A stretch of 16,358 nt of DNA from an uncultured Coriobacteriaceae bacterium (lineage in GTDB: Bacteria; Actinomycetota; Coriobacteriia; Coriobacteriales; Eggerthellaceae). Made by a program: the position numbers and the translations under genes. The notes under the pieces were generated by a model. It did no database searches, was not told the DNA's origin, and saw only the letters and a list, made by a program, of their open reading frames with translations. Each line of letters begins with the position of its first letter. Position 1 is the stretch's first letter. Location of the stretch: contig URRZ01000044.1 in assembly GCA_900550385.1 (NCBI GenBank), positions 1 through 16,358 of the forward strand, written 5' to 3'. This document shows, in pieces, positions 1 through 10,395 of this stretch.

Positions 1-996
1 CCAGATCGTTGTTTTCGCCCGCTGAGCTGGGCCTATGCCGGAATCTCTCCCACAGAAACCACCGAAGAGCCCTTTTTCTCGAACATGAGCCCCTATACCT
101 TCGTTTTCTACGGGCTTGTCGGGTTCATCCCCCTCATCCTCGCAGGGGCATTCATCTACATAACCAATCGCGAAAACCTCATCCCCACGCTCATCGTTCC
201 GCTGCTTTTCCTTGTCGCGCTGTTCATACCGTTCTTCACGCTTTATAACGCAACCCCCACCGCCCGCTTCATCTCCATCGGGGAACTTGCCACTGAAGTG
301 GTCTTGGTGCTGTGCACCATCGGATTCGCGGAATTCTTCTCGCTGAGCCCTTTCAAAACGTTCGCCTTGAGCCGTGCCGTCTACGCCCTGCTTAACAGCG
401 TAGGATGGTACGCTGCGGGCTTCTCCGCCCTAACCCTCGATGGCTTGGGCAACTCGCTGACCTCGCTCACCATCGTGTTCGTGAGCGTCGAGGTCTTCAG
501 CGTGGTTCTCATCGTGGCCATCGTGAAAGCCCAGAAAGCCGAACCGATTCGAAGCGCGCACCATCCTTCGCAGCCTTCAAACAGCGAGCAGAGCGCCCCC
601 GGAAGTGCAGGAATCCACACGCAGGATCCGTCCTCCCCCGCCCTCCTCCATGGCCAACCCGCCAAATCGGAGGCGCGGGATCAGCAAAACGAGCCGATAG
701 CCGACGATCAAACCGAGTCTGCCGCAGAGGCAGAGGAAACGGAGAGCACCATGGCGGCAGCATCTTCCAACGAATTCGAGAACCGGTGCCTCGAGGTGGG
801 GCAGGAATTCGGGCTGTCGAGCAGGGAGATCGACGTGCTGCGGCTGCTGGCGCGCGGGTATTCGTCCGCACGTATCCAAAGCGAGCTCTACATCGCCGCG
901 GGTACCGTGAACTACCACACGCGCAACATCTACGCCAAGCTGGGCGTGCATTCCAAGCAGGAAGTCATCGACTTGGTGGCGAATGACCTGGGCTAA
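1..996 (+). CDS. LuxR-family regulator with N-terminal membrane domain, 5' partial
   Basis: The frame is open from the first base of the window, so this is the 3' part of a longer gene; the ATG at 85 is probably internal, because residues before it read like a loop between membrane segments. About 331 residues are visible. From nt 85 to about 530 there are several hydrophobic membrane segments. A long hydrophilic linker rich in Ser, Gln, Glu and Ala (nt about 535-765) follows, and then a LuxR/GerE helix-turn-helix (nt about 808-985) with LSSREIDVLRLLARG, GTVNYHTRNIYAKLGV and a final EVIDLV. The family fuses 6-12 membrane helices to this DNA-binding domain; the signal sensed and the target genes are unknown. 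It converges on the ATPase gene with only 13 bp between the stop codons. Class is confident; function beyond transcription control is not. Confidence 0.9.
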   Translation, partial: PDRCFRPLSWAYAGISPTETTEEPFFSNMSPYTFVFYGLVGFIPLILAGAFIYITNRENLIPTLIVPLLFLVALFIPFFTLYNATPTARFISIGELATEVVLVLCTIGFAEFFSLSPFKTFALSRAVYALLNSVGWYAAGFSALTLDGLGNSLTSLTIVFVSVEVFSVVLIVAIVKAQKAEPIRSAHHPSQPSNSEQSAPGSAGIHTQDPSSPALLHGQPAKSEARDQQNEPIADDQTESAAEAEETESTMAAASSNEFENRCLEVGQEFGLSSREIDVLRLLARGYSSARIQSELYIAAGTVNYHTRNIYAKLGVHSKQEVIDLVANDLG

Positions 997-1009
997 CGGC
1001 ACCGACGCA

Positions 1010-2203
1010 TCAATAGAACAGATCGACCTCTCCCAGTAGGAAAGCCTCGACCGAGCAAGCCCCTGCAGCGGAGCCGCCCACGACGATGCGCTTCGCGGAA
1101 GGATGCTTGTCGAGGAAATCCGCCATTCCGCTTTGCCCGGATTCCGCGCCCGATTTCACCTCGATCGCGGACAGCTTCGATCCGTCCTTCACCACGAAAT
1201 CGACTTCCCTGCTCCCCTCTCGCCACCACGAGACCTCGAAGCCCTCGCTCGAAGCGCGTGAGAGCAGATACGCTCCCACGGCGGATTCGACAAGATGACC
1301 ACGCAGATCCCTCTGGTGGGCGAAGTCGTCACGCCCCTTATCCGAAAGCGCGGTCATAAGGGAAGTGTCGTGAACCATCAAGCGCGGGGAACTCCGACGC
1401 TTCGCGAGTTCTTTATCCGAATACTTGGGTATCGCCGAGATCATCCCGGCTTTGCCGAGAAGGTCCAGGTAGTGCGCGATCGTGACGGTATTGCCGTTGT
1501 CCTGCAGCTGTCCGAGCATCTTGTTGTACGAAAGCTCCTGCCCGGAATAGGCGCACCCCAACCGGAAGAGCGCACGCATGAGCGCAGGCTTCCTCACTTC
1601 CGCCATCTCGAGCACGTCGCGCGAAATGGTGGGTTCGACTATCGCATCGCGCACGTAGGCTTTCCAGCGCTTCTCGTCCTTCGAAAGCGCGATCGCTCCC
1701 GGATAACCGCCGAAGTAGAGAAATTCATCGAGAGAGAAGCCGAAGGCGTCGCGCACCTCCTTCAAGCTCCAATGAGGGGATCGGATGATCTCGAAGCGTC
1801 CCATGAGGGAATCTTCCATCCCCCGATGCAGCAGAAGGGACGAGAATCCGCTGAGCACCGCCTTGACGGGAATGCCTTCGCGCCGATCCCGGTCGTAAAG
1901 TGATTTCACCTGACGCGCCCAACCCGCGACTTTCTGCACCTCGTCGATGCAAAGCGCCACCGGCTCAGACCCCCCGCGTGTCATGTTGCGCGCGACTTGC
2001 CACTCGCGCTCGATCCACGCCTCGTTGGGGGCGGCGACATCATCCGCGCTCACGAAGTGTCTCTCCATGCTCACCCTGTCGAGCGCTTGGGCGAGCATGG
2101 TGCTCTTCCCCGTCTGGCGCGGCCCGACGACGAACTGCATCGTCCACACGTCCTGCTCCAGCAAGCGCCCAACGAGCGTGTCCACCTGGCTTCTCTGATA
2201 CAT
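1010..2203 (-). CDS. AAA ATPase, DUF4143 type
   Basis: A 397-residue protein of the widespread AAA_14/DUF4143 family. The N-terminal P-loop is GPRQTGKS (residues 27-34), the Walker B motif is ALCIDEVQ (83-90), and a sensor-like LSGFSSLLL lies near 117-125. The C-terminal DUF4143 part ends in a PD-(D/E)XK nuclease-like pattern, REVDFVV (332-338) followed by EVKSG (348-352), so the putative catalytic residues look intact. The ATG at 2203 is preferred over the upstream GTG at 2233 because GGAAGG lies 7 nt before it. No antitoxin-like or restriction partner is adjacent. The role of this family is unresolved; a DNA-related or stress or defence role is only inferred. A cluster of related AT-rich sites lies just upstream (2246-2304) and probably regulates it. 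Family call is confident, biological role is not. Confidence 0.9.
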   Translation of the reverse strand: MYQRSQVDTLVGRLLEQDVWTMQFVVGPRQTGKSTMLAQALDRVSMERHFVSADDVAAPNEAWIEREWQVARNMTRGGSEPVALCIDEVQKVAGWARQVKSLYDRDRREGIPVKAVLSGFSSLLLHRGMEDSLMGRFEIIRSPHWSLKEVRDAFGFSLDEFLYFGGYPGAIALSKDEKRWKAYVRDAIVEPTISRDVLEMAEVRKPALMRALFRLGCAYSGQELSYNKMLGQLQDNGNTVTIAHYLDLLGKAGMISAIPKYSDKELAKRRSSPRLMVHDTSLMTALSDKGRDDFAHQRDLRGHLVESAVGAYLLSRASSEGFEVSWWREGSREVDFVVKDGSKLSAIEVKSGAESGQSGMADFLDKHPSAKRIVVGGSAAGACSVEAFLLGEVDLFY

Positions 2204-2245
2204 GATGCCGCCTTCCGACGATACAACTCCCACGTTCTTTCGGTT

Positions 2246-2304
2246 ACTAGTTGTAGCTAAAATTTTTACTAATTGTATCTAGAAATTTTGCTAGATACAA
2301 TTAG
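2246..2304. promoter_or_regulatory. Operator-like cluster: two direct and one inverted AT-rich site
   Basis: Two 22-bp direct copies lie head to tail at 2246-2267 and 2268-2289 (18 of 22 bases identical, core ACTARTTGTAKCTA). The second copy's first 15 bases end in CTAATTGTATCTAG (2269-2282), which is repeated exactly in inverted orientation at 2291-2304 with an 8-nt AT spacer. The 22-bp period is two helical turns, which would put bound protein on one face. The cluster sits between the divergent ATPase gene (start 2203) and carB (start 2470). Binding of a repressor or of the ATPase itself is inference. It is very AT-rich compared with its surroundings. Confidence 0.7.
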
Positions 2305-2423
2305 CAAATCCGATCGGACGGAAAGGGCGTTGCGTTGTTTCGGCTCATCGGCCTGCGTCTTCGGCACCAGATGGCAGCGCGGTGGAATGCCGATTCATCC
2401 GCCCACCAACAGCGATTCGCGGA

Positions 2424-2429
2424 TACAAT
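2424..2429 (+). promoter_or_regulatory. Possible -10 box for carB
   Basis: TACAAT, one mismatch from the sigma-A consensus, lies 41 bp before the carB start. No good -35 is visible at the usual distance, so support is weak. The carB ribosome binding site is GAGAGGGA at about 2457-2464. Confidence 0.3.
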
Positions 2430-2469
2430 GTAACGCGACGTTTGCTTCGCCCACGAAGAGAGGGATCCC

Positions 2470-5703
<3,234 letters not shown>

Positions 5704-5736
5704 GGTTTCCGCTCGGGCGCCACAACGCACGGTCGT

Positions 5737-5776
5737 AAGCCGCGCTCCCGTCAGTTGATGGGAGCGCGGCTTTTTC
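5737..5776 (+). terminator. Rho-independent terminator of carB
   Basis: A perfect 13-bp GC-rich stem, arms 5737-5749 (AAGCCGCGCTCCC) and 5760-5772, with a 10-nt loop, runs directly into TTTTT at 5771-5775. It starts 34 bp after the carB stop codon. Confidence 0.92.
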
Positions 5777-5797
5777 TTACGGTGAAACAAGCTCTAC

Positions 5798-5845
5798 CGT
5801 CTATCTGAAATTTCTGCAACTAATAACAGAAATTTCAGATAGACG
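5798..5845. repeat. Perfect 19-bp inverted repeat
   Basis: Arms 5798-5816 and 5827-5845 are exact reverse complements (inner part TATCTGAAATTTCTG) around a 10-nt AT-rich spacer. There is no T-run, and a real terminator lies just before it, so it looks like a protein-binding site or mobile-element scar, not a terminator. Its TATCTGAAATT resembles the TATCTAGAAATT of the operator-like cluster at 2246-2304. Confidence 0.85.
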
Positions 5846-6276
5846 TTCGGGCGCGGCCTTTGCAGCACCTACGTGCGGGCAGGCCCTTCCCTCCTGTGCG
5901 CTACTCGAACGTGGCATACCTGCCCGCGAGCCTCCAATCGCAACGCTTCCGGCATCACCGCTGCCGCTCGTTCGCGGGATTCTCCGTGCGCTTCGCCGCG
6001 CGAGGGTTTCCCTTTGGCGGCAAAGTCACTATGGTGTTCCCACCAAAGCAATGGCAGAGGCGCGGTTTCCCTCAGTAGGCCCGCCCAGGCGCCGGGAAGC
6101 GCCGGGATGAAAGGGGAAGCCGCCGAAGGCGCGCGCCGGTTCCCGTCGGCACGCGGCCTGGGGTCCGGGAGAACATCCTGGGCACTGTCGCGAAAGCGGA
6201 GAGCTGTCATGGTCGCAAGCGAGAAGCCGCCTTCCCCTTGAGCCATGGCCGCATCGGCTAGGGAGGGGAAGCCGCA
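5846..6276. other. Intergenic stretch without a recognisable gene
   Basis: This 430-bp GC-rich stretch has short open frames on both strands, but none reads like a protein. The motif AGGGGAAGCCGC occurs at 6112-6123 and again at 6264-6275, where it overlaps the antiporter's ribosome binding site; a partial inverted form lies near 6222-6236. It may be decayed sequence or a long leader of the antiporter gene. No promoter stands out. Confidence 0.4.
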
Positions 6277-7881
6277 ATGGAGTTCGTCAACACATTCTGG
6301 GCGCTGGTACCGCCGATCGTCGCCATCGTGCTCGCGCTCATCACCAAGGAAACCTACAGCTCGCTGTTCATCGGCATCCTGGTGGGCGCCCTGCTGCTTG
6401 CCGGGTTCCACCCCATCGAGACCGTGAACACCATCATCAGCGGAAGCTACATCCCCGCGGGCGGCACCGAGGAGGACGCCCTGACCACGGGCTTGGTGCC
6501 AGCGCTTTCGGAAAACGCGGGCATCTTCGTGTTCCTGGTGATGCTTGGCGTGTTCGTGGCGCTGGTGAACTCCTCCGGCGCGTCGGCGGCATTCGGCCGC
6601 TGGGCGGCGCGGCACGTGAAGAGCCGCTTGGGCTCGCAGCTGGCCACGTTCGTAATGGGCGTGCTCATCTTCGTGGACGATTACTTCAACTGCCTCACCG
6701 TGGGCTCGGTCATGCGCCCGGTGACCGACGCGGAGAAGCTCTCGCGCGCGAAGCTGTCATACCTCATCGACGCCACGGCAGCGCCCGTCTGCATGATCGC
6801 TCCCGTGTCGTCGTGGGCGGCGGCGGTGTCCGGCGTCGCATCCGATTTGGGCGTCGACGGCATCCAGCTGTTCATCAGCGCCATCCCGTTCAACTTCTAT
6901 TCCCTGCTCACACTGGTGTTCGTCGTCGTCATCACGGTCATGGGCTTCGACTACGGCCCCATGGCGAAATCCGAGCTTGCCGCCATCCGCGAGGGCAAGC
7001 TGGGGTCGCTGGGCAACGACAAGGCGGTGGAGAACTCGCGCGCGAACCTGTTCGACATGGTCATCCCTATCCTCGTGCTCATCGCGTTCTGCATCGTGGG
7101 CATGCTCTACGTGGGCGGCTTCTGGGATCCCGAGACCGAGGGCTACATGAACGTGGTGCTGGCGTTCGGCGACACCGATGCGTTCACCGCCCTGCCGTGG
7201 GGCGCCATCATCGCGCTGGTGTTCGCATACGTGTATCTGCTGGCGCGACGCGTGGTGAGCTTCAAGGAGTCGATGGACGCGCTGGCGAACGGCTTCATCG
7301 CGATGATCCCCGCGATGCTGATCCTCACGTTCGCGCTGACGCTGAAGGGCATGACCAGCGCGCTGGGCGCGGCGGAGTTCGTCTCCAGCGTGATGGAAGG
7401 CTCGGCGGCCGGGCTGTACAGCATGCTGCCCGCCATTATCTTCCTGGTGGCGTGGGGCTTGGCGTTCGCCACCGGCACCAGCTGGGGCACGTTCGGCATC
7501 CTGATCCCCATCGTGCTGCCCATCTTCGCGACGGCGCCCGACTTGCAGATCATCGGCATCTCCGCCTGCCTGGCGGGCGCGGTAGCGGGCGACCACTGCT
7601 CGCCCATATCCGACACGACCATCATGGCCTCGGCGGGTGCGAACTGCAACCACTTGGAGCACGTGTCCACGCAGATGCCCTACGTCATCACGGTGGGGTC
7701 GCTGTCGTTCGTGTGCTTCATCATCGCCGGCTTCATACGCAACGCGCCCATCTGCCTGGCGATCGGCTTGGCGCTGACCATCGTGGTGCTGTTTGTGCTG
7801 AAGAAGACCATCGGCGTGGACACGCGGGGGCACGCGAAGGCGCAGGCGGCTGCCGAGGTTCAGGACGGCTGCGCCCAGTAG
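6277..7881 (+). CDS. NhaC-family Na+/H+ antiporter
   Basis: A 534-residue integral membrane protein with about 11-12 hydrophobic segments. It carries the conserved signatures of the NhaC/YuiF-like part of the ion transporter superfamily: GVLIFVDDYFNCLTVGSVMRP (about residues 128-148), GTSWGTFGILIPI (400-412), and GDHCSPISDTTIMASAGANC (438-457) followed by HLEHVSTQMPY. Members exchange Na+ for protons, and some paralogues exchange organic ions instead, so the true substrate cannot be fixed from sequence. Start is ATG 6277, preceded by AGGGAGGGGA. It follows carB at a distance, after that gene's terminator, and is probably a separate unit. The C-terminal tail is short, soluble and Ala/Gln-rich. 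Confidence 0.9.
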   Translation: MEFVNTFWALVPPIVAIVLALITKETYSSLFIGILVGALLLAGFHPIETVNTIISGSYIPAGGTEEDALTTGLVPALSENAGIFVFLVMLGVFVALVNSSGASAAFGRWAARHVKSRLGSQLATFVMGVLIFVDDYFNCLTVGSVMRPVTDAEKLSRAKLSYLIDATAAPVCMIAPVSSWAAAVSGVASDLGVDGIQLFISAIPFNFYSLLTLVFVVVITVMGFDYGPMAKSELAAIREGKLGSLGNDKAVENSRANLFDMVIPILVLIAFCIVGMLYVGGFWDPETEGYMNVVLAFGDTDAFTALPWGAIIALVFAYVYLLARRVVSFKESMDALANGFIAMIPAMLILTFALTLKGMTSALGAAEFVSSVMEGSAAGLYSMLPAIIFLVAWGLAFATGTSWGTFGILIPIVLPIFATAPDLQIIGISACLAGAVAGDHCSPISDTTIMASAGANCNHLEHVSTQMPYVITVGSLSFVCFIIAGFIRNAPICLAIGLALTIVVLFVLKKTIGVDTRGHAKAQAAAEVQDGCAQ

Positions 7882-7954
7882 TGCGACTGCATGGGCAGCG
7901 TGCGAGACGGTGACGTGGCGACTTCGAAGGTGCGGGCAGCTGCGAGACGGCAGC

Positions 7955-8058
7955 GCAACGCGCTAATCGTGCAATTCGTCCCCAGATTTCGGGCGAAGCT
8001 GTCAAAACATCGCGGTTAGCGCGCGTTCCGTCCCCAAACGCGACGATTTGTGCGTTGC
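7955..8058. repeat. Imperfect inverted repeat element
   Basis: GCAACGCGCTAATCGT (7955-7970) is mirrored with 13 of 16 matches by ACGATTTGTGCGTTGC (8043-8058). A further inverted partial copy of the same core (CGGTTAGCGCGCGTT, about 8012-8026) lies between them, and CGTCCCCA occurs twice, at about 7977 and 8028. The pattern suggests an intergenic repeat element; I cannot see whether it recurs in the genome. Confidence 0.45.
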
Positions 8059-8252
8059 CCGATAGCGCCCACCAGGGGTTTTCGCGATTCAACCTGACGG
8101 GCTCTTGCGCTTGAGGTGCCAAGCGCGCGCTATTCGATCGATTTTGACATGCAGGGCGGCGATGGTGCGGGGTTGGTTCTGTGTTCGAGCCTGGATCCGG
8201 TACGGCAGGTGATGATGCGGAGTCGGCTCTATGCTCTGCGCACGGGTCTGAT

Positions 8253-8306
8253 GCGGAACGGGTTCCTCATTCCAGCTCGCAAGGCGAAACGAGGAACTTG
8301 CTCCGC
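8253..8306. repeat. Imperfect inverted repeat downstream of yhbY
   Basis: GCGGAACGGGTTCCTC (8253-8268) pairs with GAGGAACTTGCTCCGC (8291-8306) at 13 of 16 positions around a 22-nt spacer. It lies 54 bp after the yhbY stop on the minus strand and could act as a hairpin at the transcript end; no T-run follows. Confidence 0.4.
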
Positions 8307-8359
8307 ACTACCTTGCCGTCAACTTTCAAAAAGGAAGCGTGCGGACGCGAGAGAACTTC

Positions 8360-8653
8360 CTACAGCACGTGCTCGATGTCCTCGCGGTCGCTTTCACGGT
8401 AGAGGACGAATTTGCGGCCGATGATCTGGATCATCTCGGACTCGGTAGCGTCCGCCAGCATGTAGGCCGCTTCGCGCGCATCGAGGCCGCTCGTGTTCTG
8501 CACGGTGCCCTTGATGAGCTCGCGAGCGTCCAGCAGCAGGTTCGTCTGGTGGACGATGGTGGGCGTGATGTCTTGCTTGCCGATGAACACAACGGGCTCG
8601 AGATGATGCGCCAAGCTGCGCAGCTGACGCACCTGCTTTCCGGTGATGGACAT
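8360..8653 (-). CDS. yhbY: YhbY-family RNA-binding protein (CRM domain)
   Basis: A 97-residue protein consisting of a single CRS1-YhbY (CRM) domain, the usual size. The family binds pre-50S particles and helps assemble the large ribosomal subunit. It opens MSITGKQVRQLRSLAHHL, followed by VVFIGKQDITPTIV, where the GxxG-type loop (here GKQD, commonly GKxG) contacts RNA, then ELIKGTVQNTSG and IIGRKFVLYRES. A longer open frame reaches 8881, but the extra residues run through the 8735-8889 repeat. The start at 8653 has AGAAGAAAGG about 9 nt upstream and matches the family start. It is convergent with the antiporter gene. Confidence 0.93.
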   Translation of the reverse strand: MSITGKQVRQLRSLAHHLEPVVFIGKQDITPTIVHQTNLLLDARELIKGTVQNTSGLDAREAAYMLADATESEMIQIIGRKFVLYRESDREDIEHVL

Positions 8654-8734
8654 GGGATGGGACCTTTCTTCTGGGGCGATGTCGAATTGCGCCCGGGAAA
8701 TTCTCGTTTTAGCGATGCACCAGCATAACGCACC

Positions 8735-8889
8735 GCCCGATCGTGAAAAAGGGACAGTCACTTTTTCACATCGTTTCCCACTAGGCGAAATGGAGCTTAG
8801 GTCTGCCGATTTTATCCACCGGATGTTTCCGGCAGATTCCTCCAGCAGCAGATCGTGAAAAAGTGACTGTCCCTTTTTCACGATCGGGC
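8735..8889. mobile_element. 155-bp element with perfect 35-bp inverted ends (MITE/BIME-like)
   Basis: The ends 8735-8769 and 8855-8889 are exact reverse complements over 35 bp. Each end is itself partly palindromic (GTGAAAAAG ... CTTTTTCAC around GGACAGT). The 85-bp centre holds a smaller hairpin, TCTGCCG (8800-8806) with CGGCAGA (8830-8836), which contains ATCC/GGAT. No open frame reads as a transposase and no clear target duplication is visible. A near-identical end unit recurs at 10110-10136. The layout fits paired REP units moved in trans by a Y1-type REP-associated transposase, or a small non-autonomous transposon; which of these is inference. Confidence 0.75.
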
Positions 8890-8912
8890 AATGAGACTAA
8901 AGCACTCGGCCG

Positions 8913-8942
8913 ATTGCCGACGTCATTGCCGACATTGCCAAT
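8913..8942. repeat. Three short direct repeats upstream of the kinase promoter
   Basis: ATTGCCGAC at 8913-8921 and 8925-8933, then ATTGCCAAT at 8934-8942. They lie 38-67 bp upstream of the -10 box at 8980, a place where activator or repressor sites are common. Function is inferred from position only. Confidence 0.45.
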
Positions 8943-8979
8943 GATGCGGGGCAGGGCTTTTGCTCCGTCTTCCCTACCG

Positions 8980-8985
8980 TATAAT
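8980..8985 (+). promoter_or_regulatory. -10 box of the HipA-like kinase gene
   Basis: A perfect TATAAT lies 34 bp before the GTG start codon. The -35 region is poor (TTTTGC at about 8958-8963, 16-bp spacing), which suggests help from an activator, perhaps at the ATTGCC repeats just upstream. Confidence 0.6.
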
Positions 8986-9019
8986 GTGCCCGAAGGCGCA
9001 ATGCGGAAGGAGGTGCGCA

Positions 9020-10105
9020 GTGCTGTACCAGCTCATGAACAAGGATGTCGTCGTCGCGACGTACAAGGAGCGAAAAGACATCGACGATTACTTCTACGAT
9101 GAAGTCGACCGGCTCGACAGCTACCTTCCCTACGGTTTCGTCGACATCAACGACTGGATCGACGGACGCCAGATCGCCAAGCACCGCGTCGCCATCGAGC
9201 GGCTCATGCGCGAGCTCGGGCTGACCACGCGCCACGACTTCATCGGCATGGCGCGCTGCCTCTCGCTCACCGACACATTCTGGATGAAGCGCGCCGACGA
9301 AGATCTTTCCTGGGATAGCGTGTCGCTTTACCGCAACCCCTTCGACGACGTCATCGCCCGCATCGCCTTCGACGGCACGGGCATGTACGGGCGCGCCAAC
9401 TCGCCGACATCGCCCGAGTTCGCCACATCAGGATCTTTTGCGAAGTGCTGGATCCGCGAAGGGGGTGCGATTTCGCTGCTCAAACGCGGCTCGTCGGGCT
9501 ATGCGAATGCCGGATTCGAGCCGTATTCCGAAAAGCTCGCATCCGATCTGCTCGCCGCCGCCCGCATCGACCATGTCCCCTACGAGATCGTGCGCTATCA
9601 CGGCGCGCTTGCGAGCAAATGCCCGCTGTTCACGTCGGAGGAGGTGGGCTTCGTCTCCGCGCATCGCTTCTTCGATCGGCCTTTCGGCGTAAGAGACATG
9701 CTCGCCTTCTCCGCCGAGCACGGCGCCGAGGAGTCGTTTCGCGAGATGGTCGTGCTCGACGCCGTCATGGCCAACGTCGACCGCCACGCGGGAAACTACG
9801 GCTTCCTTGTCGACAACGCCACCGGCCGCGTGCTGAGGATGGCGCCGCTGTTCGACCACAACATGGCATGCCTGCCGATGATGATGGAGCACGACGACTT
9901 CGACGAGTACGTGAGCATGATCGGCCCGAAGATCGGCACGGACTTCGTCACGATAGCGCGCGAGCTCATCACCCCCGAAATCCGCGCGAAGCTCGTCGCG
10001 CTCAAGGATTTCGAATACGCTGACCCCGGCATGGACTACCCCGCCTGGAAGCTCGATGCAGTGAACCGCCTCAAAGACCGCATGGTTGACGCGATCTTGG
10101 CGTAA
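9020..10105 (+). CDS. HipA-like Ser/Thr kinase domain protein
   Basis: A 361-residue protein that resembles the stand-alone HipA_C/CtkA-like kinases of Firmicutes and Actinobacteria. The N-terminal region holds LSLTDTFWMK (81-90), SLYRNPFDDVIA (102-113) and GSFAKCWIRE (138-147), typical of this group. The kinase core shows a likely ATP-binding Lys in LLKRGSSG (K155), the catalytic loop NVDRHAGNYGF (252-262; D254, N259) and the metal-binding Asp in LFDHN (D279). All key residues are present, so it should be active. The GTG at 9020 is chosen because AAGGAGG (9007-9013) lies 6 nt before it; upstream codons of the frame overlap the promoter. No HipB-like antitoxin is adjacent, so a classical hipBA pair is not supported. 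It sits between two copies of the 8735 element's end unit. The substrate is unknown. Confidence 0.85.
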   Translation: MLYQLMNKDVVVATYKERKDIDDYFYDEVDRLDSYLPYGFVDINDWIDGRQIAKHRVAIERLMRELGLTTRHDFIGMARCLSLTDTFWMKRADEDLSWDSVSLYRNPFDDVIARIAFDGTGMYGRANSPTSPEFATSGSFAKCWIREGGAISLLKRGSSGYANAGFEPYSEKLASDLLAAARIDHVPYEIVRYHGALASKCPLFTSEEVGFVSAHRFFDRPFGVRDMLAFSAEHGAEESFREMVVLDAVMANVDRHAGNYGFLVDNATGRVLRMAPLFDHNMACLPMMMEHDDFDEYVSMIGPKIGTDFVTIARELITPEIRAKLVALKDFEYADPGMDYPAWKLDAVNRLKDRMVDAILA

Positions 10106-10109
10106 CGAC

Positions 10110-10136
10110 GTGAAAAAAGGACAGTCACTTTTTCAC
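10110..10136. repeat. Third copy of the element end unit
   Basis: GTGAAAAAAGG at 10110-10120 followed by ACAGTCACTTTTTCAC matches the end unit of the 8735-8889 element over 27 bp with one substitution. It starts 4 bp after the kinase stop codon and abuts the truncated small gene at 10137. Its internal palindrome followed by a T-run could also serve as a transcript end. Confidence 0.85.
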
Positions 10137-10262
10137 GCTTATCTCGCCATGCTCGAAGAGAAGAGTGGCAGCGAGGGCGTTACCACGTCGGAGATAGCCG
10201 CCGTGAGGTGCGTGGTGGAGAGCTGCGCGTCCGACCTCGACGACGCCTGGGCGGGAGCCTGA
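10137..10262 (+). pseudogene. C-terminal remnant of the small helical protein family seen at 15668
   Basis: The frame beginning at 10137 reads A-Y-LAMLEEK and ends in DLDDAW plus three residues at TGA 10260-10262. Over 36 aligned residues it has 22 identities with the C-terminal half of the intact small protein at 15668-15880. The N-terminal half is missing, and the homology begins exactly where the repeat unit 10110-10136 ends, so the gene was cut by insertion or recombination there. An internal ATG at 10149 has no ribosome binding site; expression is unlikely. Confidence 0.75.
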
Positions 10263-10271
10263 AGCGGCCCT

Positions 10272-10324
10272 ATAGACTAATCCATGGACTAGATAGACTA
10301 AACGATTAGTCTATCTAGTCCATG
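10272..10324. repeat. Perfect 19-bp inverted repeat plus a direct half-site
   Basis: Arms 10283-10301 (CATGGACTAGATAGACTAA) and 10306-10324 are exact reverse complements with a 4-nt spacer. A further direct copy of ATAGACTAA lies at 10272-10280, 21 bp before the one at 10293-10301. Two direct copies about two helical turns apart plus an inverted copy is the same layout as the cluster at 2246-2304. No intact gene follows on either side, so it may be an orphan operator. Confidence 0.85.
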
Positions 10325-10354
10325 CCTTGGCTTGTCGGAGCATCGCAGAGCCCG

Positions 10355-10395
10355 CCCTACTGACACCCTACTGACACCCTACTGACACCCTACTG
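10355..10395. repeat. 11-bp tandem repeat, 3.7 copies
   Basis: CCCTACTGACA is repeated exactly at 10355, 10366 and 10377, with a partial copy CCCTACTG at 10388-10395. On the minus strand each unit contains TAG, and because 11 is not a multiple of 3 the stops fall in all three frames. The last unit supplies the stop codon of the minus-strand remnant 10390-10557. Confidence 0.9.

Larger units (their letters stand above)
7882..8359. other. Intergenic stretch between convergent genes, repeat-rich
   Basis: This 478-bp stretch lies between the antiporter and yhbY, which converge. No frame reads as a convincing protein. It holds two imperfect inverted repeats (7955-8058 and 8253-8306) that may terminate or insulate the two transcripts, although neither has a T-run. 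Confidence 0.5.

Noticed and set aside
5798..5845. Second terminator after carB
   Set aside because: The stem is AT-rich with a 10-nt loop and no following T-run, and a strong terminator already lies at 5737-5776.
5846..6276. Riboswitch in the leader of the antiporter gene
   Set aside because: I could not match the stretch to a known sodium, guanidine or other riboswitch consensus, and no terminator or clear sequestering stem precedes the start.
5869..6615. Minus-strand open frame covering the gap before the antiporter
   Set aside because: It runs into the antiporter gene in antisense, has shadow-like composition, and lacks a ribosome binding site.
8654..8881. Extended N-terminus for YhbY
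   Set aside because: The added residues translate the inverted-repeat element; the start at 8653 matches the family and has a ribosome binding site.
9020..10105. hipBA toxin-antitoxin operon
   Set aside because: No HipB-like helix-turn-helix gene lies next to the kinase; the XRE remnant at 11705 is 1.6 kb away and unrelated in layout.
10355..10395. CRISPR array
   Set aside because: Units are 11 bp, directly adjacent and without spacers, and there are no cas genes.
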